The position numbers were made by a program, and so were the translations under genes. A DNA stretch of 64,000 nt. Origin: Variovorax beijingensis (GTDB lineage Bacteria; Pseudomonadota; Gammaproteobacteria; Burkholderiales; Burkholderiaceae_C). Position 1 is the stretch's first letter. Each line of letters begins with the position of its first letter. The notes beneath the pieces were generated by a model. It worked only from the letters and a program-made list of their open reading frames with translations, was not told the origin of the DNA and did no database searches. Location of the stretch: assembly GCF_003951285.1 (NCBI RefSeq), contig NZ_RXFQ01000008.1, positions 186,001 through 250,000 on the forward strand. Reading direction: 5' to 3'. This document shows positions 8,377 through 17,920 of the stretch, one piece after another.

Positions 8377-8769
8377 TCAGGCCAGGGTTGCGAACCCCGA
8401 GGGCCGGTCGGTGTTGCAGTATTCGATGAAGGCGTCGAGATCGCGCGACTTGTCGAACACCGCATCGGCGCCCAGCGCTTCGCAGCGCGTGCGGATGTCG
8501 GCGGTGACGTAGTTGCTCAGCACGACGACGCGCTGGCCTGGACCGCGTGCCTTGCAGCCCGAGAGCACGCCCAGGCCGGAGCCTTCCTTCAGGAACAGGT
8601 CGACGATGAGCAGTTGCCAGTCATGGGGATGAAGGGCGAGCCAGGCGAGCGCATCCGTTTCGGTTTCGGCAAAGCCGACGACCTGGCCATTGACCAGATC
8701 TTCGAGGGCCGGGACCAGGTTGTCCCTGATGGTCTTGTTGTCCTCGACGAGGAACGTGATGAGGGCCAT
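8377..8769 (-). CDS. Stand-alone response-regulator receiver domain protein
   Basis: 130 residues consisting of a single CheY-like receiver domain with no output domain. Phosphoacceptor D57 lies in 'LLIVDLFLKEGSG', the acidic pair is E9/D10, the switch residue is S85 in 'VVLSNY' and the conserved lysine is K107 in 'VFDKS'. All residues needed for phosphorylation are present, so it should be active. No histidine kinase is encoded nearby. It may act as a shuttle or protein-interaction switch, as CheY and Spo0F do. It is convergent with the preceding binding-protein gene across the terminator. Confidence 0.85.
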   Translation of the reverse strand: MALITFLVEDNKTIRDNLVPALEDLVNGQVVGFAETETDALAWLALHPHDWQLLIVDLFLKEGSGLGVLSGCKARGPGQRVVVLSNYVTADIRTRCEALGADAVFDKSRDLDAFIEYCNTDRPSGFATLA

Positions 8770-8868
8770 GCCGTGGTTTCGTTCTGAGAACCAATAGCGT
8801 AGCGTGCCGGACGCGGCCGCAGCGTAGGAGAAGGGATACGGACAGCGCGTTCTGGCGCGGCGCTGCGC

Positions 8869-9225
8869 TCAGTGCTTGTTGTCGGAGCGGATCCTTGCCT
8901 TGAGCTCTTCGGCCAGCGCCTGGCTTTCATCGCGCTCGGCCGTCACTTCGCGGCGCTTCTCGATTTCCTCGCTCAGCGCCGCGTTGACCTCGGCCAGCTT
9001 CTCGGCCGACCTGGCGAGCTTCGCCTCGAGCTGGCCCGTCTGCTCGATGGCCTGCGCCACTTCGCCAACCTGAACTTCGTCCGGAAGCTCCTGTTCGAGC
9101 ACCGTGTTCACGACTGCGAGATTGTCCGAGGCCCGCTGCACATCGGCGGCCACTTCTTCGCTCTTCTTGAGCGTCTTGTCGAGCGACGTCTTGCCAGGTG
9201 GCGCGGTTTGGGGCTGTCCAGCCAT
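8869..9225 (-). CDS. Hypothetical coiled-coil protein
   Basis: 118 residues starting 'MAGQPQTAPPGKTSLDKTLKKS', chosen because GGAGGAG lies just upstream. From about residue 15 to 110 it is an almost uninterrupted charged heptad-like helix ('LEAKLARSAEKLAEVNAALS', 'EEIEKRREVTAERDESQALA'). It has no signal peptide or membrane span, so it is probably a cytoplasmic coiled coil. It lies 99 bases upstream of the stand-alone receiver gene on the same strand, and the two may form a small signalling pair. No family recognised. Confidence 0.65.
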   Translation of the reverse strand: MAGQPQTAPPGKTSLDKTLKKSEEVAADVQRASDNLAVVNTVLEQELPDEVQVGEVAQAIEQTGQLEAKLARSAEKLAEVNAALSEEIEKRREVTAERDESQALAEELKARIRSDNKH

Positions 9226-9335
9226 CGAGGCTCCTCCTTTTGCAGGCTTTGAAAGTAAAACCTTTGGATGGTACCGCCAGACGAAGCGGGCCGGGCCAAT
9301 CTCCCAGTTGCGCCAAGGCAACGCACTTTCCCAAC

Positions 9336-9370
9336 AAAAAACCCATCAAGGCGTTTCTGCATTGATGGGT
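9336..9370 (-). terminator. Rho-independent terminator downstream of tRNA-Ser
   Basis: On the minus strand a perfect 9-base-pair stem ACCCATCAA/TTGATGGGT with a 12-base loop is followed by TTTTTT. It lies 58 bases beyond the 3' end of the tRNA gene and would end that transcript before the coiled-coil gene. Confidence 0.85.
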
Positions 9371-9427
9371 TTGATGTGGGTAAACATGCTGACGGGCTGG
9401 AAACCCGCATGAAACCTATGACTTCTC

Positions 9428-9518
9428 TGGCGGAGCAGGCGGGATTCGAACCCGCGGAGGGCTATTAACCCTCACACGCTTTCCAGGCGTGCGACTTAAA
9501 CCGCTCATCCACCGCTCC
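9428..9518 (-). tRNA. serT: tRNA-Ser (anticodon GGA)
   Basis: 91-nucleotide class II tRNA with encoded CCA. The acceptor stem GGAGCGG pairs with CTGCTCC (one G-T). The anticodon stem CACGC/GCGTG carries loop CTGGAAA, giving anticodon GGA, which reads UCC and UCU serine codons. A long variable arm (GAGGGTTAATAGCCCTC) and T arm GCGGG-TTCGAAT-CCCGC are clear. It lies 24 bases downstream of the SPFH gene on the same strand and may share its transcript. The gene symbol is a loose label. Confidence 0.95.
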
Positions 9519-9542
9519 TGAGCCTTCGATTGTAGCAGTCGC

Positions 9543-10472
9543 TCAGGCCGGATTCTGCGGCTTGCCGGCCTGGACCATGCGCATCGCGGAAGCGATGAGG
9601 GCGGCGGTTTCGGTCATGTTGCTCGGCACGATCAGCGTGGTCTTGGAATCGGCCGCGACCTTGCCGTAGGCGTCGACCGCGCGCTCGGCCACCTTGAGCT
9701 GCACGGCCTGTTCGCCGCCGGGCTGGCGGATCGCGGCTGCCACGCGTTCGATGGCGTCGGCCGTGGCGGTGGCCACTGCAGTGATGGCGGCGGCCTCGCC
9801 CTGGGCATTGTTGATCTGGGCCTGCTTCTCGCCTTCGGAGCGGGCGATGAAGGCCTCGCGCTCGCCGGTGGCGATGTTGATCTGCTCCTGGCGGCGGCCT
9901 TCGGAGGCGGCGATGAGGGCGCGCTTGCCGCGCTCGGCGGTGATCTGCGCCTGCATGGCCAGCAGGATTTCCTTGGGCGGCGTCAGGTCCTTGATCTCGT
10001 AGCGCAGCACCTTCACGCCCCAGTTGAGCGCGGCTTCGTCGATGGCCGCGACCACCTGCGCATTGATGACGTCGCGCTCCTCGAAGGTCTTGTCGAGCTC
10101 GAGCTTGCCGATCACGCTGCGCAGCGAGGTTTGCGCCAGCTGCGTCACGGCGACGATGTAGTTCGACGAGCCGTAGCTCGCGCGCATCGGGTCGGTCACC
10201 TGGAAGTACAGGATGCCGTCGACCTGCAGCTGGGTGTTGTCGCGCGTGATGCAGATCTGGCTCGGCACGTCGAGCGGGATTTCCTTCAGGCTGTGCTTGT
10301 AGGCGACCCGGTCGATGAACGGGATCAGGAAGTTGGGCCCGGGCGTCATGGTGCCGTGGTACTTGCCCAGGCGCTCGCGCACCCAGGCGTTCTGCTGCGG
10401 CACGAACTTGACCGACTGGCTGATGAAGATGATCGCAATGACCAGGATGATGATGGGTACCGAAAATTCCAT
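9543..10472 (-). CDS. qmcA: SPFH/stomatin-like membrane protein (QmcA type)
   Basis: 309-residue SPFH (band-7/stomatin) protein. One N-terminal membrane anchor ('FSVPIIILVIAIIFISQSV', residues 3-21) is followed by the SPFH domain ('FVPQQNAWVRERLGKYHGTM', 'GPNFLIPFIDRVAYKH') and an alanine/glutamate-rich helical region (about 195-250) that oligomerises. Such proteins assemble into large cages or rafts that hold membrane proteases or lipid domains. It pairs with an NfeD-family gene 27 bases upstream, the classic SPFH-NfeD operon linked to membrane fluidity and protein quality control. A strong AGAGGAG site precedes the start. Confidence 0.92.
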   Translation of the reverse strand: MEFSVPIIILVIAIIFISQSVKFVPQQNAWVRERLGKYHGTMTPGPNFLIPFIDRVAYKHSLKEIPLDVPSQICITRDNTQLQVDGILYFQVTDPMRASYGSSNYIVAVTQLAQTSLRSVIGKLELDKTFEERDVINAQVVAAIDEAALNWGVKVLRYEIKDLTPPKEILLAMQAQITAERGKRALIAASEGRRQEQINIATGEREAFIARSEGEKQAQINNAQGEAAAITAVATATADAIERVAAAIRQPGGEQAVQLKVAERAVDAYGKVAADSKTTLIVPSNMTETAALIASAMRMVQAGKPQNPA

Positions 10473-10499
10473 GGTTTTCTCCTCTAGGGTTCTGTTTGA

Positions 10500-10925
10500 T
10501 CAGGTCTTGTCGACCACGAGACGGCTGCCGACCACCTCGACCACGCGGTGTTCGCCTGTGGTGGGGGCCTGGCCCGCGCGCGGAACCACGGTCCACTGGG
10601 CGCCGCGGTAGCGAACGGTGGCGGTACCGTCAGGGTTCCATGCCTCGACGTGAATGATTTCGCCGATGTCCAGATTGACATCGCGGTTCGATGCCGTGGG
10701 CGCAGCGGCCGGGCGCCGGCGCTGGACCGCATACCAGACCAGGACTGCCCCCACGCCGACGACCGCCGCCACGACCAGTTGCGCGACGGTGCCGGCGCCC
10801 AGGTGCGCCGCAATGGCCGCCGCCGCAAAACCGGTCGCCAGCAGCAACAGGTAGACCGTGCCGGAAAGCAACTCCAGCACGACGGCGGCCCCCGCTATCA
10901 GCCACCAGATGGTGGAATTCGCCAT
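10500..10925 (-). CDS. NfeD family membrane protein
   Basis: 141-residue short NfeD protein: two or three membrane helices within residues 1-70 ('IWWLIAGAAVVLELLSGTVYLLLLATGF' region, then 'LVVAAVVGVGAVLVWYAV'), and a C-terminal soluble OB-fold domain ('GEIIHVEAWNPDGTATVRYRG', ending 'VVEVVGSRLVVDKT'). The start 'MANSTIWWL' was preferred over an upstream in-frame ATG because AGAGGAG lies at the right distance. It is the partner of the adjacent SPFH protein. NfeD OB domains usually bind the SPFH cap. Confidence 0.88.
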   Translation of the reverse strand: MANSTIWWLIAGAAVVLELLSGTVYLLLLATGFAAAAIAAHLGAGTVAQLVVAAVVGVGAVLVWYAVQRRRPAAAPTASNRDVNLDIGEIIHVEAWNPDGTATVRYRGAQWTVVPRAGQAPTTGEHRVVEVVGSRLVVDKT

Positions 10926-11033
10926 GACTTCTCCTCTTTGGTGAATGCACGACATTCTGTGTCAAAACCTGACCCAATCCTTCATCCGAATTCCGTACAC
11001 TTCGCGCCTCATTGCCTGTCCGGAGCCCTGCTC

Positions 11034-13337
11034 ATGAAATTTCGCTTCCCCATCGTCATCATCGACGAGGACTTCCGCTCCGAAAACACTTCGGGCCTCG
11101 GCATTCGCGCGCTCGCGCAGGCCATCGAGACGGAGGGCTTCGAGGTGCTGGGCGTCACGAGCTACGGGGACCTGAGCCAGTTCGCGCAGCAGCAAAGCCG
11201 CGCCAGCGCCTTCATCCTGTCGATCGACGACGAGGAATTCACGGTCGGCCCCGACCTCGATCCCGCCGTGCTGAGCCTGCGCAGCTTCATCGGCGAGGTG
11301 CGCCGCAAGAACGCCGACGTGCCGATCTACATCTACGGCGAGACCAAGACCTCGCGCCACATCCCGAACGACATCCTGCGCGAGCTGCACGGCTTCATCC
11401 ACATGTTCGAGGACACGCCGGAGTTCGTGGCGCGCCACATCATCCGCGAGGCCAAGAGCTACCTCGAAGGCGTGCAGCCGCCGTTCTTCAAGGCGCTGAT
11501 CGACTACGCGGAAGACGGCTCGTACTCGTGGCACTGCCCGGGCCATTCGGGCGGCGTGGCGTTCCTGAAGAGCCCGGTGGGCCAGATGTTCCACCAGTTC
11601 TTCGGCGAAAACATGCTGCGCGCCGACGTCTGCAACGCGGTGGAAGAACTCGGCCAGCTGCTCGACCACACCGGCCCGGTGGCGGCCAGCGAACGCAATG
11701 CAGCGCGCATTTTCAACGCCGACCATTGCTTCTTCGTGACCAACGGCACCAGCACCAGCAACAAGATGGTCTGGCACCACACGGTGGCGCCCGACGACGT
11801 GGTGGTGGTCGACCGCAACTGCCACAAATCGATCCTGCACGCGATCATCATGACCGGCGCGATTCCGGTGTTCATGAAGCCCACGCGCAACCACTTCGGC
11901 ATCATCGGCCCGATTCCGAAGAGCGAGTTCGAGCAGAGCGCCATCAAGGCCAAGATCAAGGCCAATCCGCTGCTCGCCGACGTGGACCCTGACAAGGTCA
12001 AGCCGCGCGTGATGACGCTCACCCAGTCGACCTACGACGGCGTGATCTACAACACCGAGACCATCAAGAACATGCTCGACGGCTACGTCGACACGCTGCA
12101 CTTCGATGAGGCCTGGCTGCCGCATGCGGCCTTCCACCCGTTCTACGGCGCCTACCACGCGATGGGCAAGCGCCGCGTGCGGCCGAAGGAGTCGCTGGTG
12201 TTTGCCACGCAGTCGACCCACAAGCTGCTCGCGGGCATCAGCCAGGCCAGCCATGTGCTGGTGCAGGATTCGCAGAACCGTGCGCTCGACCGCGACCTCT
12301 TCAACGAGGCCTACCTGATGCACTCGTCGACCAGCCCGCAGTACGCGATCATCGCCAGCTGCGACGTGGCCGCGGCCATGATGGAGCCGCCCGGCGGCAC
12401 CGCGCTGGTGGAGGAAAGCATCCTCGAGGCGCTCGACTTCCGCCGCGCGATGCGCAAGGTCGAAGCCGAGTTCGGCAAGGACGAATGGTGGTTCAAGGTC
12501 TGGGGCCCCGAGAAGCTCGTCGACGAAGGCATTGGCCGCGCCGAAGACTGGATCATGACGGGCGAGAAGAACGGCAAGCAGAGCAAGAACAAGAAGTCGC
12601 CGCGCAACTGGCACGGCTTCGGCGAACTGGCCGATGGCTTCAACATGCTCGACCCGATCAAGTCGACCATCGTGACGCCGGGCCTCGACCTCGAAGGCAA
12701 CTTTGCCGAGACCGGCATTCCCGCGAGCGTGGTGACCAAGTTCCTGGCCGAGCACGGCGTGATCGTGGAGAAGACCGGGCTCTACAGTTTCTTCATCATG
12801 TTCACCATCGGCATCACCAAGGGCCGCTGGAACACGCTGCTCACGGCGCTGCAGCAGTTCAAGGACGACTACGCGCGCAACCAGCCGATGTGGCGCATCC
12901 TGCCGGAGTTCTGCCAGCAGCACCCGGGCTACGAACGCCTGGGCCTGCGCGACCTGTGCCAGCACATTCACCAGCTCTATGCACGCTACGACGTGGCGCG
13001 CCTGACGACCGAGATGTACCTGAGCGACCTCACGCCGGCCATGAAGCCGAGCGATGCCTTCGCCCACATTGCGCACCGCAAGACCGAGCGCGTGGAGATC
13101 GACGAGCTCGAAGGCCGCATCACCACGAGCCTGATCACGCCGTACCCGCCGGGCATTCCGCTCCTGATTCCGGGCGAGGTGTTCAACAAGAAGATCGTCG
13201 ACTACCTCCGGTTCTCGCGCGAGTTCAACTCGCAGTGCCCGGGCTTCGAGACCGACATCCACGGCCTGGTGGCGCGCGTCGACGAAACCGGCAAGAAGCG
13301 CTACTACGCGGACTGCGTGGCCGCGTCGAAGCAGTAG
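11034..13337 (+). CDS. Orn/Lys/Arg decarboxylase, class I (AdiA/LdcC/SpeF family)
   Basis: 767-residue PLP enzyme that decarboxylates a basic amino acid to a polyamine or polyamine precursor, consuming a proton. A response-regulator-like wing domain (about 1-135) is followed by the PLP core with the Schiff-base lysine K397 in 'TQSTHKLLAG', the 'DEAW' cofactor-binding motif and 'WHCPGHSGG', and then the C-terminal domain. The length (E. coli AdiA 755, LdcC about 713) favours the arginine-type enzyme, but the substrate cannot be settled from motifs. No antiporter gene (adiC/cadB/potE) is adjacent, which argues for a metabolic rather than acid-resistance role. It is divergent from nfeD across 108 bases. 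Confidence 0.9.
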   Translation: MKFRFPIVIIDEDFRSENTSGLGIRALAQAIETEGFEVLGVTSYGDLSQFAQQQSRASAFILSIDDEEFTVGPDLDPAVLSLRSFIGEVRRKNADVPIYIYGETKTSRHIPNDILRELHGFIHMFEDTPEFVARHIIREAKSYLEGVQPPFFKALIDYAEDGSYSWHCPGHSGGVAFLKSPVGQMFHQFFGENMLRADVCNAVEELGQLLDHTGPVAASERNAARIFNADHCFFVTNGTSTSNKMVWHHTVAPDDVVVVDRNCHKSILHAIIMTGAIPVFMKPTRNHFGIIGPIPKSEFEQSAIKAKIKANPLLADVDPDKVKPRVMTLTQSTYDGVIYNTETIKNMLDGYVDTLHFDEAWLPHAAFHPFYGAYHAMGKRRVRPKESLVFATQSTHKLLAGISQASHVLVQDSQNRALDRDLFNEAYLMHSSTSPQYAIIASCDVAAAMMEPPGGTALVEESILEALDFRRAMRKVEAEFGKDEWWFKVWGPEKLVDEGIGRAEDWIMTGEKNGKQSKNKKSPRNWHGFGELADGFNMLDPIKSTIVTPGLDLEGNFAETGIPASVVTKFLAEHGVIVEKTGLYSFFIMFTIGITKGRWNTLLTALQQFKDDYARNQPMWRILPEFCQQHPGYERLGLRDLCQHIHQLYARYDVARLTTEMYLSDLTPAMKPSDAFAHIAHRKTERVEIDELEGRITTSLITPYPPGIPLLIPGEVFNKKIVDYLRFSREFNSQCPGFETDIHGLVARVDETGKKRYYADCVAASKQ

Positions 13338-13371
13338 GCGGCAAGGAAGCGGGGAGGGCGCGCGCCGCGCT

Positions 13372-14223
13372 TCAGGAGGGCCGGTCGCTGCGCACCCGCA
13401 TGAAGCGCGCGAACCTGGGCAAGCCGCCCGGGTTGGTGCCGTTGTAGCGGTAGGTCACCCAGCTTCCGATAGCGGGCGGGTTCTCGCGCTCGGCGTCGGT
13501 CAGGCCGCTGCCGAGCTTGAAGCGCTTGCCCTCGGGAGTTTCGACCAGCAGTGCGCCCAACCGGCCGCTGTGCCGGCCTTTGCCGGGCACGTGCCCGACC
13601 ACCCGGGCCTCGGCGTCGTCGTGGGTCTTGACCTTGAGCAGGTCGTTGTTGCGTTCGGCACGGTAGAGCGATCCGCCCCGGTGCAGCATCAGGCCTTCGC
13701 CGCCCATCTTCACGGTCTTGGCGAGCAGGGCCTGCAGCTCCGCATGGGTGGTTGCGCGCTCCTGCGGCACGGGCACCACCCACGGCGCATCGGTGATTGG
13801 CAGCAGTTTGCGCAGGACGGCCAGCCGCGCCGTGAAATCGCCGCCCTGGGCCGGGAGGTCGAACACCATGAAGCGCATGCCGTGCCAGGCGGTGTCGTTG
13901 GGCGTCTGGCTGCGCACGGTGGAAACCGCATGCGCGAACTGCCCTCTGCCGGCCCACAGTTCGCCGTCGAGCGGCTGCCTGGGCAGCGGCGCGATGAACC
14001 AGGCGGGCGCCACCACCGGTTCTCCGCCGCGCGTCCACAGCTGCTTGCCGTCCCAGTAGCCGCGCACGCCGTCGAATTTTTCGCTGACCCAGTAGTCGTC
14101 CAGCGACATGCCGGGGCGGTAGACCTCGGCCAGCATCAATGCCGGCGCGGCCTCGCGCGCGGCGGCCACGCGGGCCGCCAGCGCGCCGAGGCCGGCGAGC
14201 AGGAGGGAACGTCTGTTCAGCAA
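13372..14223 (-). CDS. Exported minimal ATP-dependent DNA ligase (LigE-like)
   Basis: 283 residues. An N-terminal twin-arginine-like export signal ('NRRSLLLAGLGALAARVAAA', residues 3-22) is followed by a minimal adenylation plus OB-fold ligase. The nucleotidyl-transfer motifs are intact: motif I K49 in 'SEKFDGVRG', motif III E88 in 'LDGELW', motif IV 'EGLMLH' and motif V 'LLKVKTH'. Family members (Lig E) seal nicked DNA with ATP and are periplasmic in Neisseria and Haemophilus, probably acting on environmental or competence DNA. This is a second ligase in addition to the expected NAD-dependent LigA. It is convergent with the decarboxylase gene. Confidence 0.88.
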   Translation of the reverse strand: MLNRRSLLLAGLGALAARVAAAREAAPALMLAEVYRPGMSLDDYWVSEKFDGVRGYWDGKQLWTRGGEPVVAPAWFIAPLPRQPLDGELWAGRGQFAHAVSTVRSQTPNDTAWHGMRFMVFDLPAQGGDFTARLAVLRKLLPITDAPWVVPVPQERATTHAELQALLAKTVKMGGEGLMLHRGGSLYRAERNNDLLKVKTHDDAEARVVGHVPGKGRHSGRLGALLVETPEGKRFKLGSGLTDAERENPPAIGSWVTYRYNGTNPGGLPRFARFMRVRSDRPS

Positions 14224-14241
14224 GAGGCCGCTGCCGATCGA

Positions 14242-15024
14242 TTACTCGGCCATGCCCGCCACGACGTTGCTGAAGCCGCCGTCCACATAGGTGATCTCGG
14301 CGGTGACGCCGCTGGCCAGGTCGCTCAGCAGGAAAGCGGCCACGTTGCCGACTTCCTCGATGGTCACGTTGCGGCGGATGGGCGAGGCATCGGCCACGGC
14401 GGACAGCATCTTGCCGAAGCCCTTGATGCCGCTGGCCGCCAGCGTCTTGATCGGCCCGGCGCTGATGCCGTTGACCCGCATGCCCTTGGGGCCGAGCGAA
14501 GCCGCGGTGTAGCGCACCGAGGCCTCGAGCGAGGCCTTGGCCAGGCCCATCGTGTTGTAGTTGGGCAGCGCGCGCTCGGCGCCCAGGTAGGTCAGCGTGA
14601 GGAGCGCCGACTTGTCGTTGAGGTAGGGCAGGGCCGCCTTGGCCATGGCCGGGAAGCTGTAGGCGCTGATGTCGTGCGCAATCTTGAAGCCCTCGCGCGA
14701 GAGCCCTTCGAGGAAGTCGCCCGCGATGGCCTCGCGCGGCGCAAAGCCGATGCTGTGCACGAAACCGTCGAATCTGGGCCAGGCCTGGGCCAGATCGGCA
14801 AAGAGCTTGTCGATCTGCGCGTCGTCGCCCACGTCGCAGTCAAAAATAAGCTTGGAGCCGAAGTCTGCGGCGAATTCGGTGATACGGTCCTTGAATCGCT
14901 CGCCGACGTAGCTGAAAGCAAGCTCGGCGCCTTGTTCGTGACAGGCCTTGGCTATGCCGTAGGCAATGGAGCGATTGCTCAACACGCCGGTGATCAACAG
15001 TTTTTTGCCGGAAAGAAAGCCCAT
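14242..15024 (-). CDS. fabI: Enoyl-[acyl-carrier-protein] reductase (NADH) FabI
   Basis: 260-residue short-chain dehydrogenase-type enoyl-ACP reductase performing the last step of each fatty-acid elongation cycle. It begins '[20 protein letters not shown]', the FabI-specific nucleotide-binding start. The catalytic pair lies in the Y-x6-K block 'YNTMGLAK', and the substrate-loop motif '[15 protein letters not shown]' is typical of FabI. Length equals E. coli FabI (262). An in-frame ATG further upstream at 15063 overlaps the divergent yejA start and was rejected. It is divergent from the yej operon with 37 bases between the starts. Confidence 0.95.
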   Translation of the reverse strand: MGFLSGKKLLITGVLSNRSIAYGIAKACHEQGAELAFSYVGERFKDRITEFAADFGSKLIFDCDVGDDAQIDKLFADLAQAWPRFDGFVHSIGFAPREAIAGDFLEGLSREGFKIAHDISAYSFPAMAKAALPYLNDKSALLTLTYLGAERALPNYNTMGLAKASLEASVRYTAASLGPKGMRVNGISAGPIKTLAASGIKGFGKMLSAVADASPIRRNVTIEEVGNVAAFLLSDLASGVTAEITYVDGGFSNVVAGMAE

Positions 15025-15061
15025 GAAGTTGCCTCGTGAAAATCTTGGGCAGAATTCTCGC

Positions 15062-16858
15062 ATGCGGGTTTGGCTGCTTCTTTTTCTGGCGCTCTCGGCG
15101 GCTCCTTCATGGGCCGCCCATGCCTACGCGCAGTTCGGCGACATCAAATACCCGCCGGGCTTCACCCACTTCAGCTATGTGAATCCGGATGCGCCCAAGG
15201 GCGGCGAGATCCGGATGGTGCCGCCCACGCGGCCCACCAACTTCGACAAGCTCAACCCGTTCACGCTCAAGGGCACGGCGCCTTCGGGCATCGGCTCGCT
15301 GATGTTCGAGAGCCTGATGACGGGCAATTCCGAAGAGCCGACCACGGTCTATGGCCTGCTCGCCGAAGACGTCGAGGTGGCGCCCGACCGCCTTTCGGCC
15401 ACCTTCCGCCTGAACCCGAAGGCACGCTTCAACGACGGCTCGCCGGTGCTGGCGGCCGACGTGGTGCACTCGTTCAACACCCTGACCGGCCCGCTGGCCG
15501 CACCGCAGTTCCGCACCATCTACGCCGAAGTGAAGAAGGCCACGGCCACCAGCGAGCGCGTCGTGCGCTTCGACTTCGCGAGCCCGAACCGCGAACTGCC
15601 GCTGGTGATCGGCGGCATGGCGGTCTTCAGCCGCCAATGGGGCGGGGGCAAGCCCTTCGACCAGATCGTCACCGAGATGCCGATCGGCTCGGGCCCCTAC
15701 AAGCCGGCCAGCGACCGCCTGGGCCGCGACATCACCTACGTGCGCCGCGCCGACTACTGGGGCGCAGACCTGCCGGTGCGCAAGGGGCTCTACAACTTCG
15801 ATCGCATCACCTTCCGGGTCTACCTGGACGAGACTGCGCGCTTCGAGGGCCTGAAGGCCGGCGAGTTCGACTTCATGCGCGAATTCACCTCGCGCAACTG
15901 GGCGCGCCAGTACAAGGGCAAGCAGTTCGACAGCGGCGAGATCGTCAAGCGCGCCTTCGAGAACCACAACCCCGGCGACTTCCAGGGCTACGTCTTCAAC
16001 ATCCGCAAGGACAAGTTCAAGGATGCGCGCGTGCGGCGGGCCATCGGCCTGGCGATGGATTTCGAGTGGCTCAACCGCCAGCTGTTCTACGGTATCTACA
16101 CGCGGGTGCAGGGCTACTTTCCCAACAGCGAGTTCCATGCCGAGGGCCTGCCCAAGCCCGACGAACTGGCGCTGATGGAGCCGCTGCGCGGCAAGCTCAA
16201 GCCCGAGGTGTTCGGCCCGGCCCCGCAGCCGCCGAGCACGGCGCCGCCCGACAGCCTGCGCGAGAACCTGCGCAAGGCGAGGGCGCTGCTGGAAGAAGCC
16301 GGCTGGACCTATCGCGACGGCGCGCTGCGCAACGCGAAGAACGAAGCCTTCACGATCGAGTTCCTCAACGACCAGCCCGGGCTGATCCGCGTCGTGACGC
16401 CGCTGCAGACGGCGCTGCGCAAGCTCGGCATCGAGATGACCTTCCGTACGGTCGATTTCTCGCTCTCGCAGCAGCGCATGCAGAACTTCGACTTCGAGAT
16501 GACCTCGCTGCGCCTGCCCGGCAACAGCGCGCCGGGCGGCGAGCTGCTCGAGCTGTTCGGCTCCAAGGCGGCCGACACGCCGGGTTCGTCCAACATCTGG
16601 GGCATTGCCGATCCGGCGGTGGACGCGGTGGTCGGCAAGGTGCTGGCGGCCACCACGCGGCCAGAGCTGGCCACGGCCATGCGCGTGCTCGACCGTGTGC
16701 TCTCCAACGGCTACTACTCGATCCCGCAGTACTACGGCAACGCGTTCCTGATCGGCTACCGGCCGGCGCCGTTCGTACTGCCGCCGACCATTCCGCCGTA
16801 CTACGATGCCGGCGACTGGGCGGTCACGACGTGGTGGGCTTCGCCCGCCAACAAATGA
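15062..16858 (+). CDS. yejA: Extracellular solute-binding protein, family 5 (YejA-type)
   Basis: 598-residue oligopeptide-type binding protein with a Sec signal peptide ('[20 protein letters not shown]', cleavage near residue 18) and an SBP_bac_5 fold. The opening '[26 protein letters not shown]' and '[16 protein letters not shown]' are characteristic of YejA rather than DppA/OppA. It is the first gene of a yejA-B-E-F operon. In enterobacteria this importer takes up peptides including microcin C. The ligand here is unknown. A longer in-frame extension to 14966 lies inside the divergent fabI gene and lacks signal character. Confidence 0.92.
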   Translation: MRVWLLLFLALSAAPSWAAHAYAQFGDIKYPPGFTHFSYVNPDAPKGGEIRMVPPTRPTNFDKLNPFTLKGTAPSGIGSLMFESLMTGNSEEPTTVYGLLAEDVEVAPDRLSATFRLNPKARFNDGSPVLAADVVHSFNTLTGPLAAPQFRTIYAEVKKATATSERVVRFDFASPNRELPLVIGGMAVFSRQWGGGKPFDQIVTEMPIGSGPYKPASDRLGRDITYVRRADYWGADLPVRKGLYNFDRITFRVYLDETARFEGLKAGEFDFMREFTSRNWARQYKGKQFDSGEIVKRAFENHNPGDFQGYVFNIRKDKFKDARVRRAIGLAMDFEWLNRQLFYGIYTRVQGYFPNSEFHAEGLPKPDELALMEPLRGKLKPEVFGPAPQPPSTAPPDSLRENLRKARALLEEAGWTYRDGALRNAKNEAFTIEFLNDQPGLIRVVTPLQTALRKLGIEMTFRTVDFSLSQQRMQNFDFEMTSLRLPGNSAPGGELLELFGSKAADTPGSSNIWGIADPAVDAVVGKVLAATTRPELATAMRVLDRVLSNGYYSIPQYYGNAFLIGYRPAPFVLPPTIPPYYDAGDWAVTTWWASPANK

Positions 16859-16885
16859 CACAGCCGCACCGGACATGAATACCGA

Positions 16886-17920
16886 ATGACCAGCTACATC
16901 CTCAAGCGCCTGCTGCTGATGATCCCCACGCTGCTGGGCGTGCTAGTCATCACCTTCGGCGTGATCCAGTTCGTGCCGGGCGGCCCGGTCGAGCAGATGG
17001 TGGCGCAGCTGCAGGGGCGAGATTCGGGCGGCGAGCGGGCCGCGGCCAGCGGTGCCGGCTACCGTGGCCGCCAGGGCCTCGATCCGCAGCGCGTCGAGGA
17101 CATCCGCAAGCTCTACGGCTTCGACAAGCCGACCCACGAACGCCTGTGGACCATGCTGAAGTCGTTTGCACGCTTCGACCTGGGCACCAGCTTCTACCAG
17201 CGCAAGGACGTCTGGCAGCTCATCAAGGAGAAGATGCCGGTGTCGATCAGCCTCGGCCTCTGGACCTTCTTCATCAGCTACCTCATCGCGGTGCCGCTTG
17301 GCGTGGCCAAGGCCGTGAGGGCCGGCACGCGCTTCGACTTCGTCACCACGCTGATCGTGCTGATCGGCTATGCCATTCCGGGCTTCGTCCTGGGGGTGGC
17401 GCTGCTCGTGATCTTCGGCGGGCAGCTGCAGTGGTTTCCGCTGCGCGGCCTCACGTCGCCCAATTGGGAGAGCATGAACTGGGGGGCGCGCATCGTCGAC
17501 TACCTGTGGCACATCGCGCTGCCGGTCACGTCGATGGTGCTCGGCAGCTTTGCCGTCACCGCCATGCTCACCAAGAATTCCTTCCTCGAGGAAATCCGCA
17601 AGCAGTACGTGCTGACCGCGCGCGCCAAGGGGCTGTCGCAGCGGCAGGTGCTCTGGAAGCACGTGTTCCGCAATGCGCTGATCCCGATCATCACGGGTTT
17701 TCCGTCGGCCTTCATCGGCGCGTTCTTCACCGGGTCCCTGTTGATCGAGACGCTGTTCACGCTCGACGGCCTGGGCCTCCTGAGCTACGAGAGCGTGATC
17801 CGCCGCGACTATCCCGTGGTGCTGGGCACGCTCTACCTGTTCACGCTGATCGGCCTGGTCACCAAGCTGATTTCCGACCTCTGCTACGTCTGGGTCGATC
17901 CGAGGGTCAAGTTTGACTAG
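16886..17920 (+). CDS. yejB: ABC transporter permease YejB
   Basis: 344-residue inner-membrane permease of the DppB/OppB family. The N-terminal span 'YILKRLLLMIPTLLGVLVITF' is typical, followed by a periplasmic insert (about residues 45-90, 'SGAGYRGRQGLDPQRVEDIRKLYG') and the EAA loop region near 'TARAKGLSQRQVLWKHVFRNALIPI', which docks to the ATPase. It lies 27 bases after yejA and overlaps yejE by 8 bases. Confidence 0.93.
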   Translation: MTSYILKRLLLMIPTLLGVLVITFGVIQFVPGGPVEQMVAQLQGRDSGGERAAASGAGYRGRQGLDPQRVEDIRKLYGFDKPTHERLWTMLKSFARFDLGTSFYQRKDVWQLIKEKMPVSISLGLWTFFISYLIAVPLGVAKAVRAGTRFDFVTTLIVLIGYAIPGFVLGVALLVIFGGQLQWFPLRGLTSPNWESMNWGARIVDYLWHIALPVTSMVLGSFAVTAMLTKNSFLEEIRKQYVLTARAKGLSQRQVLWKHVFRNALIPIITGFPSAFIGAFFTGSLLIETLFTLDGLGLLSYESVIRRDYPVVLGTLYLFTLIGLVTKLISDLCYVWVDPRVKFD

